Of a stretch of 33,567 bases of DNA, positions 8,072-16,925 are shown one piece after another. The stretch is taken from the NCBI GenBank assembly GCA_949741915.1, contig CATJOM010000036.1, forward strand, positions 1 through 33,567, in the 5' to 3' direction. Origin of the DNA: an uncultured Candidatus Melainabacteria bacterium. Its GTDB lineage: Bacteria > Cyanobacteriota > Vampirovibrionia > Gastranaerophilales > Gastranaerophilaceae. Position 1 is the stretch's first letter, and each line of letters starts with the position of its first letter. The notes beneath the pieces were generated by a model, which had not been told where the DNA came from, made no database searches, and saw only the letters and a list, made by a program, of their open reading frames with translations. The position numbers and the translations under genes were made by a program.

Positions 8072-9295
8072 TTACAAGCTTTCAACCCTGGTTTGTTCGC
8101 CTGAAATCAAATCCTTAACAGTGTAATATCTGCCCTTAACTTCATCTTCTCCTATAATCAAAGCCTTTTTAGCTATCTTTCCTGCCTTTTCCAGCTGCTT
8201 TGCAAATTTTCTGCACTGGAAATCAAAATCAGCGCTATGGCTCTTCTCCCTTAATTCATTTACAGCCAATAAAGCTTGCTCTGGCATTGTAGAGACAACA
8301 AAATAATCAAGTTTTTCTTCATCCTGATGCTGAACTAATTCGTATAACCTCTCAACCCCGAGTGCAAAGCCCACAGCAGGAGTCTTGTCACCACCAAGCA
8401 TCTCAACAAGCCCATCATAACGACCACCACCAGCAACAGCACTTTGCGCACCAAGCGCATCGCTTTTTATTTCAAAAACAGTTCTGTTATAATAATCAAG
8501 CCCTCTTACAAGCATCTTATTTTCAGAATACTTTATACCAAGGTTATTCAGATATTCTTTCACCTTTTCATAATGCTCCTTGCATTCTTCACAAATGAAA
8601 TCACCAACAACCGCATCTTTGATGCCATCTTTTTCAAAAATTGAAGCACAATGTTCATTCTTGCAATCAAGCATCCTAAGAGGATTTTTTTCATACCTAA
8701 CCTTACAGTCCTCACAAAGTTCATCAAGATATGGTCTCAAAACATCCTTGATTTTTTCCTTGTATTCCTGCCTGCATTTAGGACAACCCAGAGAATTTAT
8801 TTCTGCCTTAAGGTTATCTAGCCCCATTTTGCTTAAAAACTTAATAGCAAGAGCAATAACTTCGCTATCCGCAGTGGGTTCTGATATGCCAAACATCTCA
8901 ACCCCTATCTGATGAAATTGCCTTTGTCGGCCCTTTTGCGGCCTTTCATATCGAAACATAGGCCCAAAATACCACAACTTTACGGGCGCACTCTTTCTAT
9001 TAAATCCATGTTCAATATACGCCCTAACTACCCCTGCTGTATTTTCCGGCCTAAGAGTGATTGAATTTTCATCCTTATTAACCCCGCCCACAGAAAAAGT
9101 ATACATTTCTTTATTTACAATATCAGTAGAATCGCCAACCCCTCTTTTAAAAAGTTCAGTTGCCTCAAACACAGGAGTCCTTATTTCCTTATAATTTGCA
9201 GCCTGAAACAAGTCTCTTGCCGTTTTTTCAATTTGTTGCCAGGTTAAAACATCCTCAGGCAGTATATCCTTGCAGCCTCTCTGCACTTTAATCAT
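8072..9295 (-). CDS. hisS: Histidyl-tRNA synthetase
   Basis: A 407-residue class II synthetase that charges tRNA-His. It starts MIKVQRGCKDILPEDV. Motif 2 is GPMFRYERPQKGRQRQFHQIGVE, the histidine-specific loop is VRGLDYYNRTVFEI, and motif 3 is AVGFALGVERL. The middle has a cysteine-rich insertion (CPKC, CEDC, CKNEHC, CEEC) that is common in HisRS of anaerobes and probably binds zinc. The C-terminal anticodon domain is complete. GAGGA is six bases upstream of ATG. prfB lies upstream in the same direction with a 240-base gap in which I see no clear feature. Confidence 0.97.
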   Translation of the reverse strand: MIKVQRGCKDILPEDVLTWQQIEKTARDLFQAANYKEIRTPVFEATELFKRGVGDSTDIVNKEMYTFSVGGVNKDENSITLRPENTAGVVRAYIEHGFNRKSAPVKLWYFGPMFRYERPQKGRQRQFHQIGVEMFGISEPTADSEVIALAIKFLSKMGLDNLKAEINSLGCPKCRQEYKEKIKDVLRPYLDELCEDCKVRYEKNPLRMLDCKNEHCASIFEKDGIKDAVVGDFICEECKEHYEKVKEYLNNLGIKYSENKMLVRGLDYYNRTVFEIKSDALGAQSAVAGGGRYDGLVEMLGGDKTPAVGFALGVERLYELVQHQDEEKLDYFVVSTMPEQALLAVNELREKSHSADFDFQCRKFAKQLEKAGKIAKKALIIGEDEVKGRYYTVKDLISGEQTRVESL

Positions 9296-9535
9296 AAAAA
9301 ATCCTCATCAATAATTTTCACACATATTTTACTATAAAAATTTTAAAGCAGCCCAAAGCGGCAAGAAAGCGTAAAGAAATGTAAAACAACATAAAGCATA
9401 TTTTTAAAATAAGGATTTAATGCTATCTAAACTTTACTTGTCGACAATTTAAAACATGCAAGCTTTTGGAATATAATTTCTGCGTACAAATGCTCACTAA
9501 AACTTAAAACACCTTATACAAAAAACAATCATAAC

Positions 9536-10640
9536 TTATTTCCCGGATGATGCTTTTAAATACTCATCAATGAACTTATCAATTTCGCCATCCATAACAG
9601 CATCCACATTACCTATTTCAGCATTAGTCCTGTGATCCTTAACAAGTTTGTAAGGATGAAAAACATAAGAGCGTATCTGTGAGCCAAAATTTATGTCCAT
9701 GTTCTCACCCTTAATATCTGAAAGTTTTTTTTCATGTTCCATCTGCCGCATCAATAAAAGCTTTGAAGCAAGCATAGAAAGTGCCGTTTCCTTATTCTGC
9801 AGCTGAGACCTCTCCTGCTGACATTTAACCACAATCCCTGTGGGCTTATGATAAATCCTAACAGCTGTCTCCACCTTATTGACATTCTGTCCGCCAGCCC
9901 CGCCTGAGCGCATTGTTTCCACCTCAATATCATCCGGCGGAATTGTAATCTTTTTTTCAAAATCATCTATAACAGGCATAATTTCAACACTGGCGAAACT
10001 CGTCTGCCTTTTGCCGTTTGCATTAAATGGTGAAATTCTAACAAGCCTGTGCACACCTTTTTCAGCCTTCAAATAACCGTATGCAAATTTTCCTTCAATT
10101 TTAACAGATGCCGATTTTATCCCAGCCTCATCTCCGTCTGATTTATCCACCAACGATGCTTTATAGCCGTGCTTTTCAGCCCACCTCAGATACATACGAA
10201 GCAGCATATTGGCCCAGTCCATAGCATCCACACCGCCAGCCCCCGCATTAATGCTTAAAATCGCACTATTGGTGTCATATTCGCCTGAAAGCATTTTTTG
10301 AATCTCAAATTTATCAAGCTCCTCATTAAGTAAAGCGAGGTTCCTAAATCCCTCTTCCATAAGTGTATTATCATCAAGCTCCAGGCTTATTTCAGCATCA
10401 TCCAGGGCCCTCTGCCACGATGCTGTAGTCTCAATTAATGATTTAATCTCCTTCTGTTCCCTTAAATATTTTGAAGCCTCATCCTGATTGTCCCAAATTG
10501 ATGGATTTTCAAGCTTCTTAGATAAATCATTAAGTCTAATTTTAAGACTATCAAGGTCAAAGAAACCTCACAGACTGCATCACGCGCTCTTTAAGCTTAT
10601 TGAGTTTTTCTTTTAATAGTTCTTTAATATCTTCCTGCAT
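9536..10640 (-). CDS. prfB: Peptide chain release factor 2, programmed +1 frameshift
   Basis: RF2 terminates translation at UGA and UAA. The gene is in two frames. The first frame starts at 10640 with [12 protein letters not shown] and runs 27 codons to an in-frame TGA at 10559-10557, in the context GTGAGG-TTT-CTT-TGA-C. This is the classical autoregulatory site: an internal Shine-Dalgarno-like AGG three bases before CUU, which slips +1 at UGA-C. The second frame (10558-9536) gives [16 protein letters not shown] onward, for a total of about 367 residues. The recognition tripeptide SPF ([10 protein letters not shown]) and the hydrolytic GGQ ([11 protein letters not shown]) are both present. 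An annotation starting only at the later Met (10360) would lose the N-terminal domain. Confidence 0.96.
10556..10568 (-). promoter_or_regulatory. prfB programmed +1 frameshift site
   Basis: On the minus strand the site reads AGG, TTT, CTT, TGA, C. The slip codon CTT is at 10562-10560 and the stop TGA at 10559-10557; the new frame resumes with GAC at 10558-10556. The spacing of AGG to CTT matches the known RF2 autoregulatory site, where low RF2 favours the shift. Confidence 0.93.
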
Positions 10641-10735
10641 AACAAAATTTTACTATAAATATTATTTGTTAGTATATTTTTTAGTGTGTTTTTGATAAAA
10701 TTATCTAGGTTTTAAGCATAATTTTGGAGCACACA

Positions 10736-11251
10736 ATGGAAGATATTAAAAAGATGATTAGAGATATTCCTGATTTTCCCCAAAAAGGAATAATTTTCAG
10801 GGACATTACAACAGCAGTAAAAGACCCTGCAACAATGAAAAAAATAATTGACTATATCGTTGAACAATTCAAGGATGATGAAATTGACTATGTTGCAGGA
10901 ATTGAATCAAGAGGCTTTATATTCGGCATGCCAGTTGCATACTCTCTTGGCTGTGGTTTTATTCCTATAAGAAAACCTGGCAAGCTTCCTGCAGAAACTA
11001 TTTCAATGGAATATGAATTAGAATACGGCAAAGATAAAATTGAGATTCATAAAGATGCAATTGAAAAAGGCAAAAAAGTTCTGTTGATTGATGATTTACT
11101 GGCAACAGGTGGTACTGCAGCTGCAGCAGCAAAATTAATTCAACAGGTAGGAGAACTCAAGGGCATTGGTTTTGTAATAGAACTCAGCGACCTTAATGGA
11201 AGAAAAAAGCTCCCAAAAGACGTTAAACTTGTCTCCATGGCAAAATATTAA
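10736..11251 (+). CDS. apt: Adenine phosphoribosyltransferase
   Basis: A 171-residue purine-salvage enzyme that makes AMP from adenine and PRPP. It starts [19 protein letters not shown], contains [11 protein letters not shown] and [10 protein letters not shown], and the PRPP-binding loop [14 protein letters not shown]. The ATG at 10736 has GGAG six bases upstream; an in-frame TTG at 10724 lies inside that ribosome site and is unlikely. It is divergent from prfB, with 95 bases between. It is followed by an inverted repeat before the glycosyltransferase gene. Confidence 0.95.
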   Translation: MEDIKKMIRDIPDFPQKGIIFRDITTAVKDPATMKKIIDYIVEQFKDDEIDYVAGIESRGFIFGMPVAYSLGCGFIPIRKPGKLPAETISMEYELEYGKDKIEIHKDAIEKGKKVLLIDDLLATGGTAAAAAKLIQQVGELKGIGFVIELSDLNGRKKLPKDVKLVSMAKY

Positions 11252-11265
11252 GACATCTTTACAGT

Positions 11266-11305
11266 GCAGGCTGCAGACACAACAAAGAACTTAAAGGCAG
11301 CCTGC
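11266..11305 (+). repeat. Inverted repeat after apt
   Basis: GCAGGCTGC (11266-11274) is the exact complement of GCAGCCTGC (11297-11305), with a 22-base loop. It starts 14 bases after the apt stop. There is no T tract, so it may be a factor-dependent end, an mRNA stabiliser, or a leader structure for the next gene. Confidence 0.5.
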
Positions 11306-11404
11306 CTACATTAAACATTTAAATCTTTAAACAGTCAAACTTTGACCGCCAAAATTAATCTTAAAAAGCCCCAAAAATCAAAAGAAAGGAATATTTAGGC
11401 ACAA

Positions 11405-12382
11405 ATGCTTGTAAGACTGATATACCCCACAGATTGGAGCTTATCATTTAAACAGATACCTGGGTTTGAAACAACTTCAAAAAGAGTGATAGGAAAAGTG
11501 ACATTTACTACAGACGCCGTTAATGAGGCGGATTTAGCCGTAATTGTAAACTTTAGCCCATATAATCTTAAAATGAAAGCAAAAGAAGTCTGGATATTTC
11601 ACCAAAAACCCGGAAACTGCAAATACTTTGGGCATTGGCAAAAAGCCTATCCATTTGCTGACAGAGTTTTTGGAAGTTGGAATCCTCTGAATGAAAGAAA
11701 AAAAGGCAGCCTAAAAAACCTTTCCAGAGAACAGGCCTCCATTTTCTGGCAGTGCCCGAATTCATATGATTATTATAAAAACCTCCACCACCCTGAAAAA
11801 ACCTTTGCGCTTTCAGCTATCACAAGCTCCAAAAAAAATTTTGAAGGTCACAAAGAAAGGCTCGAGTTCTTATTTAATCTAAAAGAGGAGCTCAAAAATA
11901 CAGAATATAATTTTGAAATAAAAGGCAGAGGAATTTCAGAATTCAATTCAAAGGATGAAATATTAATACCATCAAGATATACTCTCGCCATTGAAAACAC
12001 ATCAGAGCCACATTATTTTACAGAAAAAATAACAGACGCATTTTTGTGTAACACAATGCCAATATACTTTGGCGCTCCGAATATTTTTGAATATTTTCCA
12101 AAAAATTCTCTTATCCAGCTTGAAGATTTAGATGTCAAAAAAGCTAAAGAAATAATAAAATTCACAATCGATAATAATCTATATGAAAAAAATTACCAGA
12201 ATATTTTAATGGCAAAAAATATGGTGCTCAACAAGTATAATTTCTTTATGAATTTGATTGAAAAAATCGCAGAATTTGATATCCAAAATAAGCCTATGAA
12301 AGAAATTTTTATCCCAAAAAGACACCAAATGAAGCACCCTGTCTTATCAAAGATTAAAAACAAAATAAGAGGAATAAACTAG
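11405..12382 (+). CDS. Glycosyltransferase family 10 (fucosyltransferase-like)
   Basis: A 325-residue protein with the GT10 C-terminal signature YTLAIENTSEPHYFTEKI followed by TDAFLCNTMPIYFGAPNI, where the Glu-Asn and Glu-Lys pairs bind the GDP-sugar. Upstream are the acceptor-side features of the family: WIFHQKPGN and a Gly-Ser-Trp stretch. The usual activity is transfer of fucose (alpha-1,3/1,4) from GDP-fucose to glycans, often surface polysaccharide; the sugar here is inferred. No membrane segment is visible; the C-terminus is basic (PKRHQMKHPVLSKIKNKIRG), as in membrane-attached bacterial members. It abuts flhB with no gap, so the two are co-expressed. Confidence 0.85.
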   Translation: MLVRLIYPTDWSLSFKQIPGFETTSKRVIGKVTFTTDAVNEADLAVIVNFSPYNLKMKAKEVWIFHQKPGNCKYFGHWQKAYPFADRVFGSWNPLNERKKGSLKNLSREQASIFWQCPNSYDYYKNLHHPEKTFALSAITSSKKNFEGHKERLEFLFNLKEELKNTEYNFEIKGRGISEFNSKDEILIPSRYTLAIENTSEPHYFTEKITDAFLCNTMPIYFGAPNIFEYFPKNSLIQLEDLDVKKAKEIIKFTIDNNLYEKNYQNILMAKNMVLNKYNFFMNLIEKIAEFDIQNKPMKEIFIPKRHQMKHPVLSKIKNKIRGIN

Positions 12383-13453
12383 ATGGGTGATGAAGATAAA
12401 CAATTTGAAGCCTCCCAGCAAAAACTGCAGAAGGCAAGAAAAGAAGGTCAGGTTGTAAAATCAAAAGACTTCTCAACTGCAATCGCCCTTATTGTTATGT
12501 TTTCAGCCATTTATGCACTTGGGCCATTTATTTGGAATCAAATCTCCCTCCTGTATGCTAAATTATACGAACAAATCCCAAACGCACACCTTGAAAAAAT
12601 AGGCTATATGTACATTTTAACATCCACCCTAATACCAACATTTTTAATCATCCTGCCAATCCTTGTCCTTGCAGGAATAATGGGAATTATGGGAGATCTA
12701 ATTCAGGTTGGCCCCTTGTTTACAATGACACCCCTTATGCCAAAACCTGATAAACTAAATCCGACAAAATATTTTAAAAACCTAATTAGCCCAAAAACAA
12801 TGTTCGAACTAGTCAAAAATATCGCAAAAGTAGCAATATTGGGACTAATTGGCTGGGTTGTTTATTTAGAGCATTTTCCTGAAATCCTACTCCTCGCTGC
12901 GGTTGATAACCAATTTGCAACCCTTATCGCATTCGGTAAATTAATTGTTGATTTTATTATAAAGGCAGGAATTGCATTTTTGATAATTGCAGCAGCAGAT
13001 TATGGTGTCACAAAATGGAAATTCATGCAGGATCAAAAAATGTCATTCAAGGAGGTTAAAGATGAATACAAAAACTCAGAAGGCGACCCCCATGTTAAGG
13101 CTGCACTAAGACAAAAAAGACAGCAATTACTACAAAAATCAATGATGGATATGGTTCCTGAATCCGATTTTGTAGTCACAAATCCGACACATATTGCCTG
13201 CGCTCTTAAATATGATGCAGAAACAATGGAATCACCTAAGCTTTTAGCCAAAGGTACAGAGCTTTTTGCCAAAAAAATTAAAGAAATAGCACAAGAACAC
13301 GACATTCCTGTCATCGAAAACCCGCCTGTTGCAAGGGCAATTTTTAGAATGGTTGAAATAAACCAGGAAGTTCCGCCTGATTTATATAAAGCTGTTGCTG
13401 AAATTCTCATATTTGTTTATAACCTGAAAAAGAAAAAAGATAGCACAAAATAA
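12383..13453 (+). CDS. flhB: Flagellar/type III export protein FlhB (SctU family)
   Basis: A 356-residue export-gate protein. The cytoplasmic start EASQQKLQKARKEGQVVKSKD, four membrane helices (about 30-50, 75-105, 145-162 and 185-207), and the linker KEVKDEYKNSEGDPHVKAALRQ are all typical of FlhB. The autocleavage motif Asn-Pro-Thr-His is at 267-270 (VVTNPTHIACALKYD), so substrate-specificity switching is likely intact. It resembles flagellar FlhB slightly more than virulence SctU. The start follows the GT10 stop directly, with AGAGGA inside the GT10 end. No other flagellar or injectisome gene is in the window. Confidence 0.88.
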   Translation: MGDEDKQFEASQQKLQKARKEGQVVKSKDFSTAIALIVMFSAIYALGPFIWNQISLLYAKLYEQIPNAHLEKIGYMYILTSTLIPTFLIILPILVLAGIMGIMGDLIQVGPLFTMTPLMPKPDKLNPTKYFKNLISPKTMFELVKNIAKVAILGLIGWVVYLEHFPEILLLAAVDNQFATLIAFGKLIVDFIIKAGIAFLIIAAADYGVTKWKFMQDQKMSFKEVKDEYKNSEGDPHVKAALRQKRQQLLQKSMMDMVPESDFVVTNPTHIACALKYDAETMESPKLLAKGTELFAKKIKEIAQEHDIPVIENPPVARAIFRMVEINQEVPPDLYKAVAEILIFVYNLKKKKDSTK

Positions 13454-13663
13454 TTTTATACAATTTTTATACAAAAAGGCTGCTTTTTACTTGCTCTTGA
13501 GGATAAGCATATAATACAAAACATATTCAAAGATTCCTCTAAACAACCACAACATTCATCTGTGCAACACAAGGAAGGATATACAGATTTATCTCAAATT
13601 TTTCAGCTTAATTACCTAAAGGTCTAACGCAATCATCAAGCATTTTTATGCTAATATTTTTAT

Positions 13664-14938
13664 ATGAACAATATAGAACTTTTAATGCCTGCAGGCAACA
13701 TTGAAAAAATGCGCTATGCCTTCACATACGGTGCAGATGCAGTATACCTGGGTATGGTTGATTATTCCCTTAGAACAATGCGCAAGGGTGAACTTATAAC
13801 AAGAGATAATCTAAAAATCGCAGTGAATGAAGCAAGACGTATAAATAAAAAAGTTTATCTCACCCTCAATATCTTCGCCTATGATGACGATATAAAAAAG
13901 CTTTATGAAGACATACAAATAATACAAGATGCAAATCCGAATGCAATAATATTGAGCGACTTTGGCATATATAATACAATCAAAAAAGAATTGCCAAACA
14001 TAGATATTCATATCTCCACCCAAACAAACACATTAAATTCAGAAGCCGTAAAATTCTGGAGAGATTTAGGCGCAAAAAGAGTAATTCTAGCCCGCGAATT
14101 ATCATTAAGACAAATCGAAAACATAAGAAAAAATGTGCCGGATATTGAGCTTGAATGCTTTGCGCATGGCTCCCAGTGTATGAGCTATTCAGGTCGTTGC
14201 CTATTATCAGACTATATGACAGGTCACAATAGAAAAGCAAATCACGGCGGTTGTGCTCAGCCATGTAGATGGAGTTATAAACTTGTTGAAGAAACACGTC
14301 CTGGACAATATTATGAAATTCTGGAGGACGAAAAAGGCTCTCATATCTTATCCCCTAAGGATTTATGCCTCATTGAATATGTAAATGACCTAAAAAATAT
14401 CGGCATAGATTCGATAAAAGTAGAAGGCAGAACAAAAAGCCTTTACTACGCTTCAGCTGTATCAAAAGCCTACCGCGACGTTTTAGACGGCAAAATAACC
14501 GCAAAAGAAGGTTACTTAGAGCTCTTAAAAGTCGGAAACAGAGGCTATACAAAGGGTTTCTTCCTTGGCGATAATAACTCTGACAGCTACAGCTATGATA
14601 TATCCAAAGGCCTTGCAGGAGCTGATTTTCTTGGTATCGTCCTTGAAAAAAAAGGCAGTAAATACAGGGTAATTTTCAAAAACAAAGTATATATTAATGA
14701 TGAACTTGAAATAATCACCCCTTCATATGCTGCAAAAGCAACTGTCACGAGTATTTTAAACGAATCAAGGGATGACAGCACCCTTGCAAATACAAACGAC
14801 GAAGCATGGATAGAGCTTAAAGAAACAGAAAATAGCCTTGAAGCATCCCTATGGCAAAAAGAATACAACTGGGCACTTTTAAGAACCACCGGCATTAAAA
14901 ACTGTAAACTAGAAGGAAAATGTACTATATGCGAATAA
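13664..14938 (+). CDS. Peptidase U32 family protein (TrhP/YegQ-like)
   Basis: A 424-residue protein starting IELLMPAGNIEKMRYAFTYGADAVYLG, the common U32 opening. The signature at about residues 160-200 is ECFAHGSQCMSYSGRCLLS, then GGCAQPCRW; its four cysteines are the likely iron-sulfur ligands in this family. Characterised members hydroxylate tRNA U34 or rRNA (TrhP, RlhA) or act in ubiquinone synthesis; older members were called collagenases. By length and by the C-terminal small beta domain it is nearest TrhP, but which RNA it acts on cannot be read here. No Shine-Dalgarno is visible; a small hairpin (AGCAT/ATGCT) sits at 13640-13653 instead. It overlaps the next gene. Confidence 0.85.
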   Translation: MNNIELLMPAGNIEKMRYAFTYGADAVYLGMVDYSLRTMRKGELITRDNLKIAVNEARRINKKVYLTLNIFAYDDDIKKLYEDIQIIQDANPNAIILSDFGIYNTIKKELPNIDIHISTQTNTLNSEAVKFWRDLGAKRVILARELSLRQIENIRKNVPDIELECFAHGSQCMSYSGRCLLSDYMTGHNRKANHGGCAQPCRWSYKLVEETRPGQYYEILEDEKGSHILSPKDLCLIEYVNDLKNIGIDSIKVEGRTKSLYYASAVSKAYRDVLDGKITAKEGYLELLKVGNRGYTKGFFLGDNNSDSYSYDISKGLAGADFLGIVLEKKGSKYRVIFKNKVYINDELEIITPSYAAKATVTSILNESRDDSTLANTNDEAWIELKETENSLEASLWQKEYNWALLRTTGIKNCKLEGKCTICE

Positions 14939-15408
14939 AACCTGATTATAATCTTAATTCAGTATTTGAAATAAATGATGAAGAATTATTATGCCGCGGC
15001 ATTAAATGCATATTTTTTGACCTTGATTCCACATTAATGCAATCAAAAAGCGGAAAGTTTACAGAAAAAACATTGAATTTCTTAAACAAATTATCACAAA
15101 ACTTTAAAATAGCCATAATTACAAACAATTGTAAAAAACACTACATAAATAAAGCAGAAGAACAGTGCAGTATAAAAATCTATTCAAATGCAAAAAAGCC
15201 CGACACCAGAGTCTTAAGGCAGGCATTAAATGATTTTAATATAAAAGAAACAGAAGCCGCAATGGTAGGTGACAGGCCCTTAACAGATATTTTAGCTGGC
15301 AAAAAAGCCAACATGACAACTATCCTGGTTGATTCAATCTCAAAAGACAAAGAATGCAAAATAGTACGCTTTGTTCGCTGGCTTGAAAGACTTACAATAA
15401 AAAGATAA
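14929..15408 (+). CDS. YqeG-family HAD phosphatase
   Basis: About 159 residues of the HAD superfamily, subclass IIIA. Motif I is FFDLDSTL (nucleophile Asp), motif II ITNN, motif III the Lys of AKKPDTR, and motif IV MVGDRPLTDILAGKKANM. The N-terminal PDYNLNSVFEI matches the YqeG opening. In B. subtilis this gene neighbours ribosome-assembly genes; yeast and plant relatives dephosphorylate phosphatidylglycerol phosphate, so that role is possible. The start may be ATG 14929 or ATG 14920; AGAAGGA lies 11 or 2 bases before them. Either way it overlaps the U32 gene, which implies coupling. Confidence 0.85.
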   Translation: MRIKPDYNLNSVFEINDEELLCRGIKCIFFDLDSTLMQSKSGKFTEKTLNFLNKLSQNFKIAIITNNCKKHYINKAEEQCSIKIYSNAKKPDTRVLRQALNDFNIKETEAAMVGDRPLTDILAGKKANMTTILVDSISKDKECKIVRFVRWLERLTIKR

Positions 15409-15527
15409 CTTTCTTATGAAAAAAAATGCCAAAACCAAAGAAGCTAACAACTAGCAGTCTGTCAAAAGTAAACAATTGTAGCAAATCACAAAATAATATC
15501 AAATACAAGAATAAAGGTATAAAATAA

Positions 15528-16328
15528 ATGATAAATGCAACATCTGCGCTAAACCCTAAAACCAGCCCCAAAATAGCTAATTATCCACAATTGCAATATC
15601 ATATAAAACAACCCTTCCCTGCCTTATACAAAAATATATTGCCTGCTACAAATACTGGCATCATAAACAATAAAGAAGCTAAAGACGGTGATACTGTTAT
15701 CATTAATGGCAAAAAGAAAACACTTGCTGGCATTAAAAAGAGACCACAGGACATAAAGGTAGAAAAAGCAATTCAAAAAATTACAGCCAACGCAGATGAT
15801 ATGATAAAACGGGCAATAAAAAAAGCCAATGAAGTTAGCGAATCACTCAAAAAAGGTGATGGGCAGATTACTTCAAACAATAAAAATTATACAAAACTAA
15901 CAGAAACCCTTGCAGGCGGCATTACAAGAAAAAGCACTTTTCTAGACAGTAAAATATCAACAATTGAAGAAACCCTGCCAGATAATAAAAAAAATGTTTA
16001 TAGTTTTTCTGATGGCAAACTATTTAGCTGCAAAGAAGGAGTTGAAACCTTGGCTCAAAATTGCGAGCTGATAGCAAAAAATCTACATTTAGAAAATGGC
16101 AAGCCAGCACTATATACAGCAGACGACAAGCATTTTACGGATAACAGCGCCTTTGAATGCCTTGAATCAGTAGTTTTTGAAGATGGCAAACCCTTAGAAT
16201 ACATAACAGACCTAAAAGGCACGGCCGACTATGAATATATATCAGGCATATGGCTGGAATTCAAAAATGAAAAGTGGCAACTTATAGGAGCAAGTACAAA
16301 AAATTTGACATTCTTTAATCACCCCTAA
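15528..16328 (+). CDS. Hypothetical protein with repeated Gly-Lys turns
   Basis: A 266-residue protein I do not recognise. No signal peptide or membrane segment is visible. Residues 1-60 look disordered; about 70-130 are helical and lysine-rich (KAIQKITANADDMIKRAIKKANE); from about 150 there are repeated short units of the type FSDGKLFSC, LENGKPALY, FEDGKPLEY and FKNEKWQLI, suggesting a small beta-repeat or MORN-like meander. AAAGGT lies nine bases before ATG. It sits among other lineage-private genes. No function can be assigned. Confidence 0.6.
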   Translation: MINATSALNPKTSPKIANYPQLQYHIKQPFPALYKNILPATNTGIINNKEAKDGDTVIINGKKKTLAGIKKRPQDIKVEKAIQKITANADDMIKRAIKKANEVSESLKKGDGQITSNNKNYTKLTETLAGGITRKSTFLDSKISTIEETLPDNKKNVYSFSDGKLFSCKEGVETLAQNCELIAKNLHLENGKPALYTADDKHFTDNSAFECLESVVFEDGKPLEYITDLKGTADYEYISGIWLEFKNEKWQLIGASTKNLTFFNHP

Positions 16329-16416
16329 TACAGATTTTAGGGCCCCAAGAAAATCAACATATTGGCTAAAAAATTTAGCAAATATTGAAATTCTAACACA
16401 AAAAGGGCAAATTTTT

Positions 16417-16794
16417 ATGCAGATAAATTTTAAAGGAAACAGCTAAAAACCTCGCGGAGAAACCCAAAAGGGCCCGCTGACAGAGGCAAATAATGCCATT
16501 ATGTACATAGCACACAATGAAAAACTGCAAGCAGGCGTCATTGCAGGGTTAGCGGCCGCAGGCGAAAAATTTTTAGAACGCCTGAATGACATCGATTCCT
16601 TTGAAAAAAGCAGCCCCGTGCTATCAGAAGGCAAAAAGGGCAAAGCCCTGGTAAAATCCTTACAAGAGAAGGGATACATCGACAGCCTGCCAAAAACATT
16701 ACTCTTGCCCTTCATCACAGTAGGAGGCATAACTGCCCTGTTTTTATATATTTTGAGCAAAACTTTCCCGAAAAATAAAGATACACAAGGCTGA
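16417..16794 (+). pseudogene. Small membrane protein gene with an in-frame TAA at codon 10
   Basis: An ATG at 16417 with AAGGG upstream begins MQINFKGNS and stops at TAA 16444-16446. The same frame is then open for 115 codons to 16794, ending with a hydrophobic helix (TLLLPFITVGGITALFLYIL) and a basic tail. The open part includes EKLQAGVIAGLAAAGEKFLERLND. An internal ATG at 16501 could start a 97-residue product, but its only purine run, GAGG, is about 14 bases away. I read this as a gene inactivated by a stop, or one expressed by reinitiation. No family recognised. Confidence 0.5.
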
Positions 16795-16925
16795 TAGTCA
16801 AAATTGGCAGCAAGTCCCAAAAAACACTTGTCGCGCCAAAAGTACCGTGTGAGTATGGCCAAAATCATTACACTGCAAGAATTTTAGGCATATAGCGCTA
16901 AACACTGTTTCAGGCGGATTACAAG

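Noticed and set aside
8362-8912. Three plus-strand ORFs inside hisS
   Set aside because: They are antisense to a well-supported synthetase gene and are explained by its codon composition.
13057-13110. AAGGAGG followed by ATG inside flhB, as an internal start
   Set aside because: The ATG is out of frame with flhB and leads to a 15-codon ORF; the sequence is dictated by the conserved KEVKDE motif.
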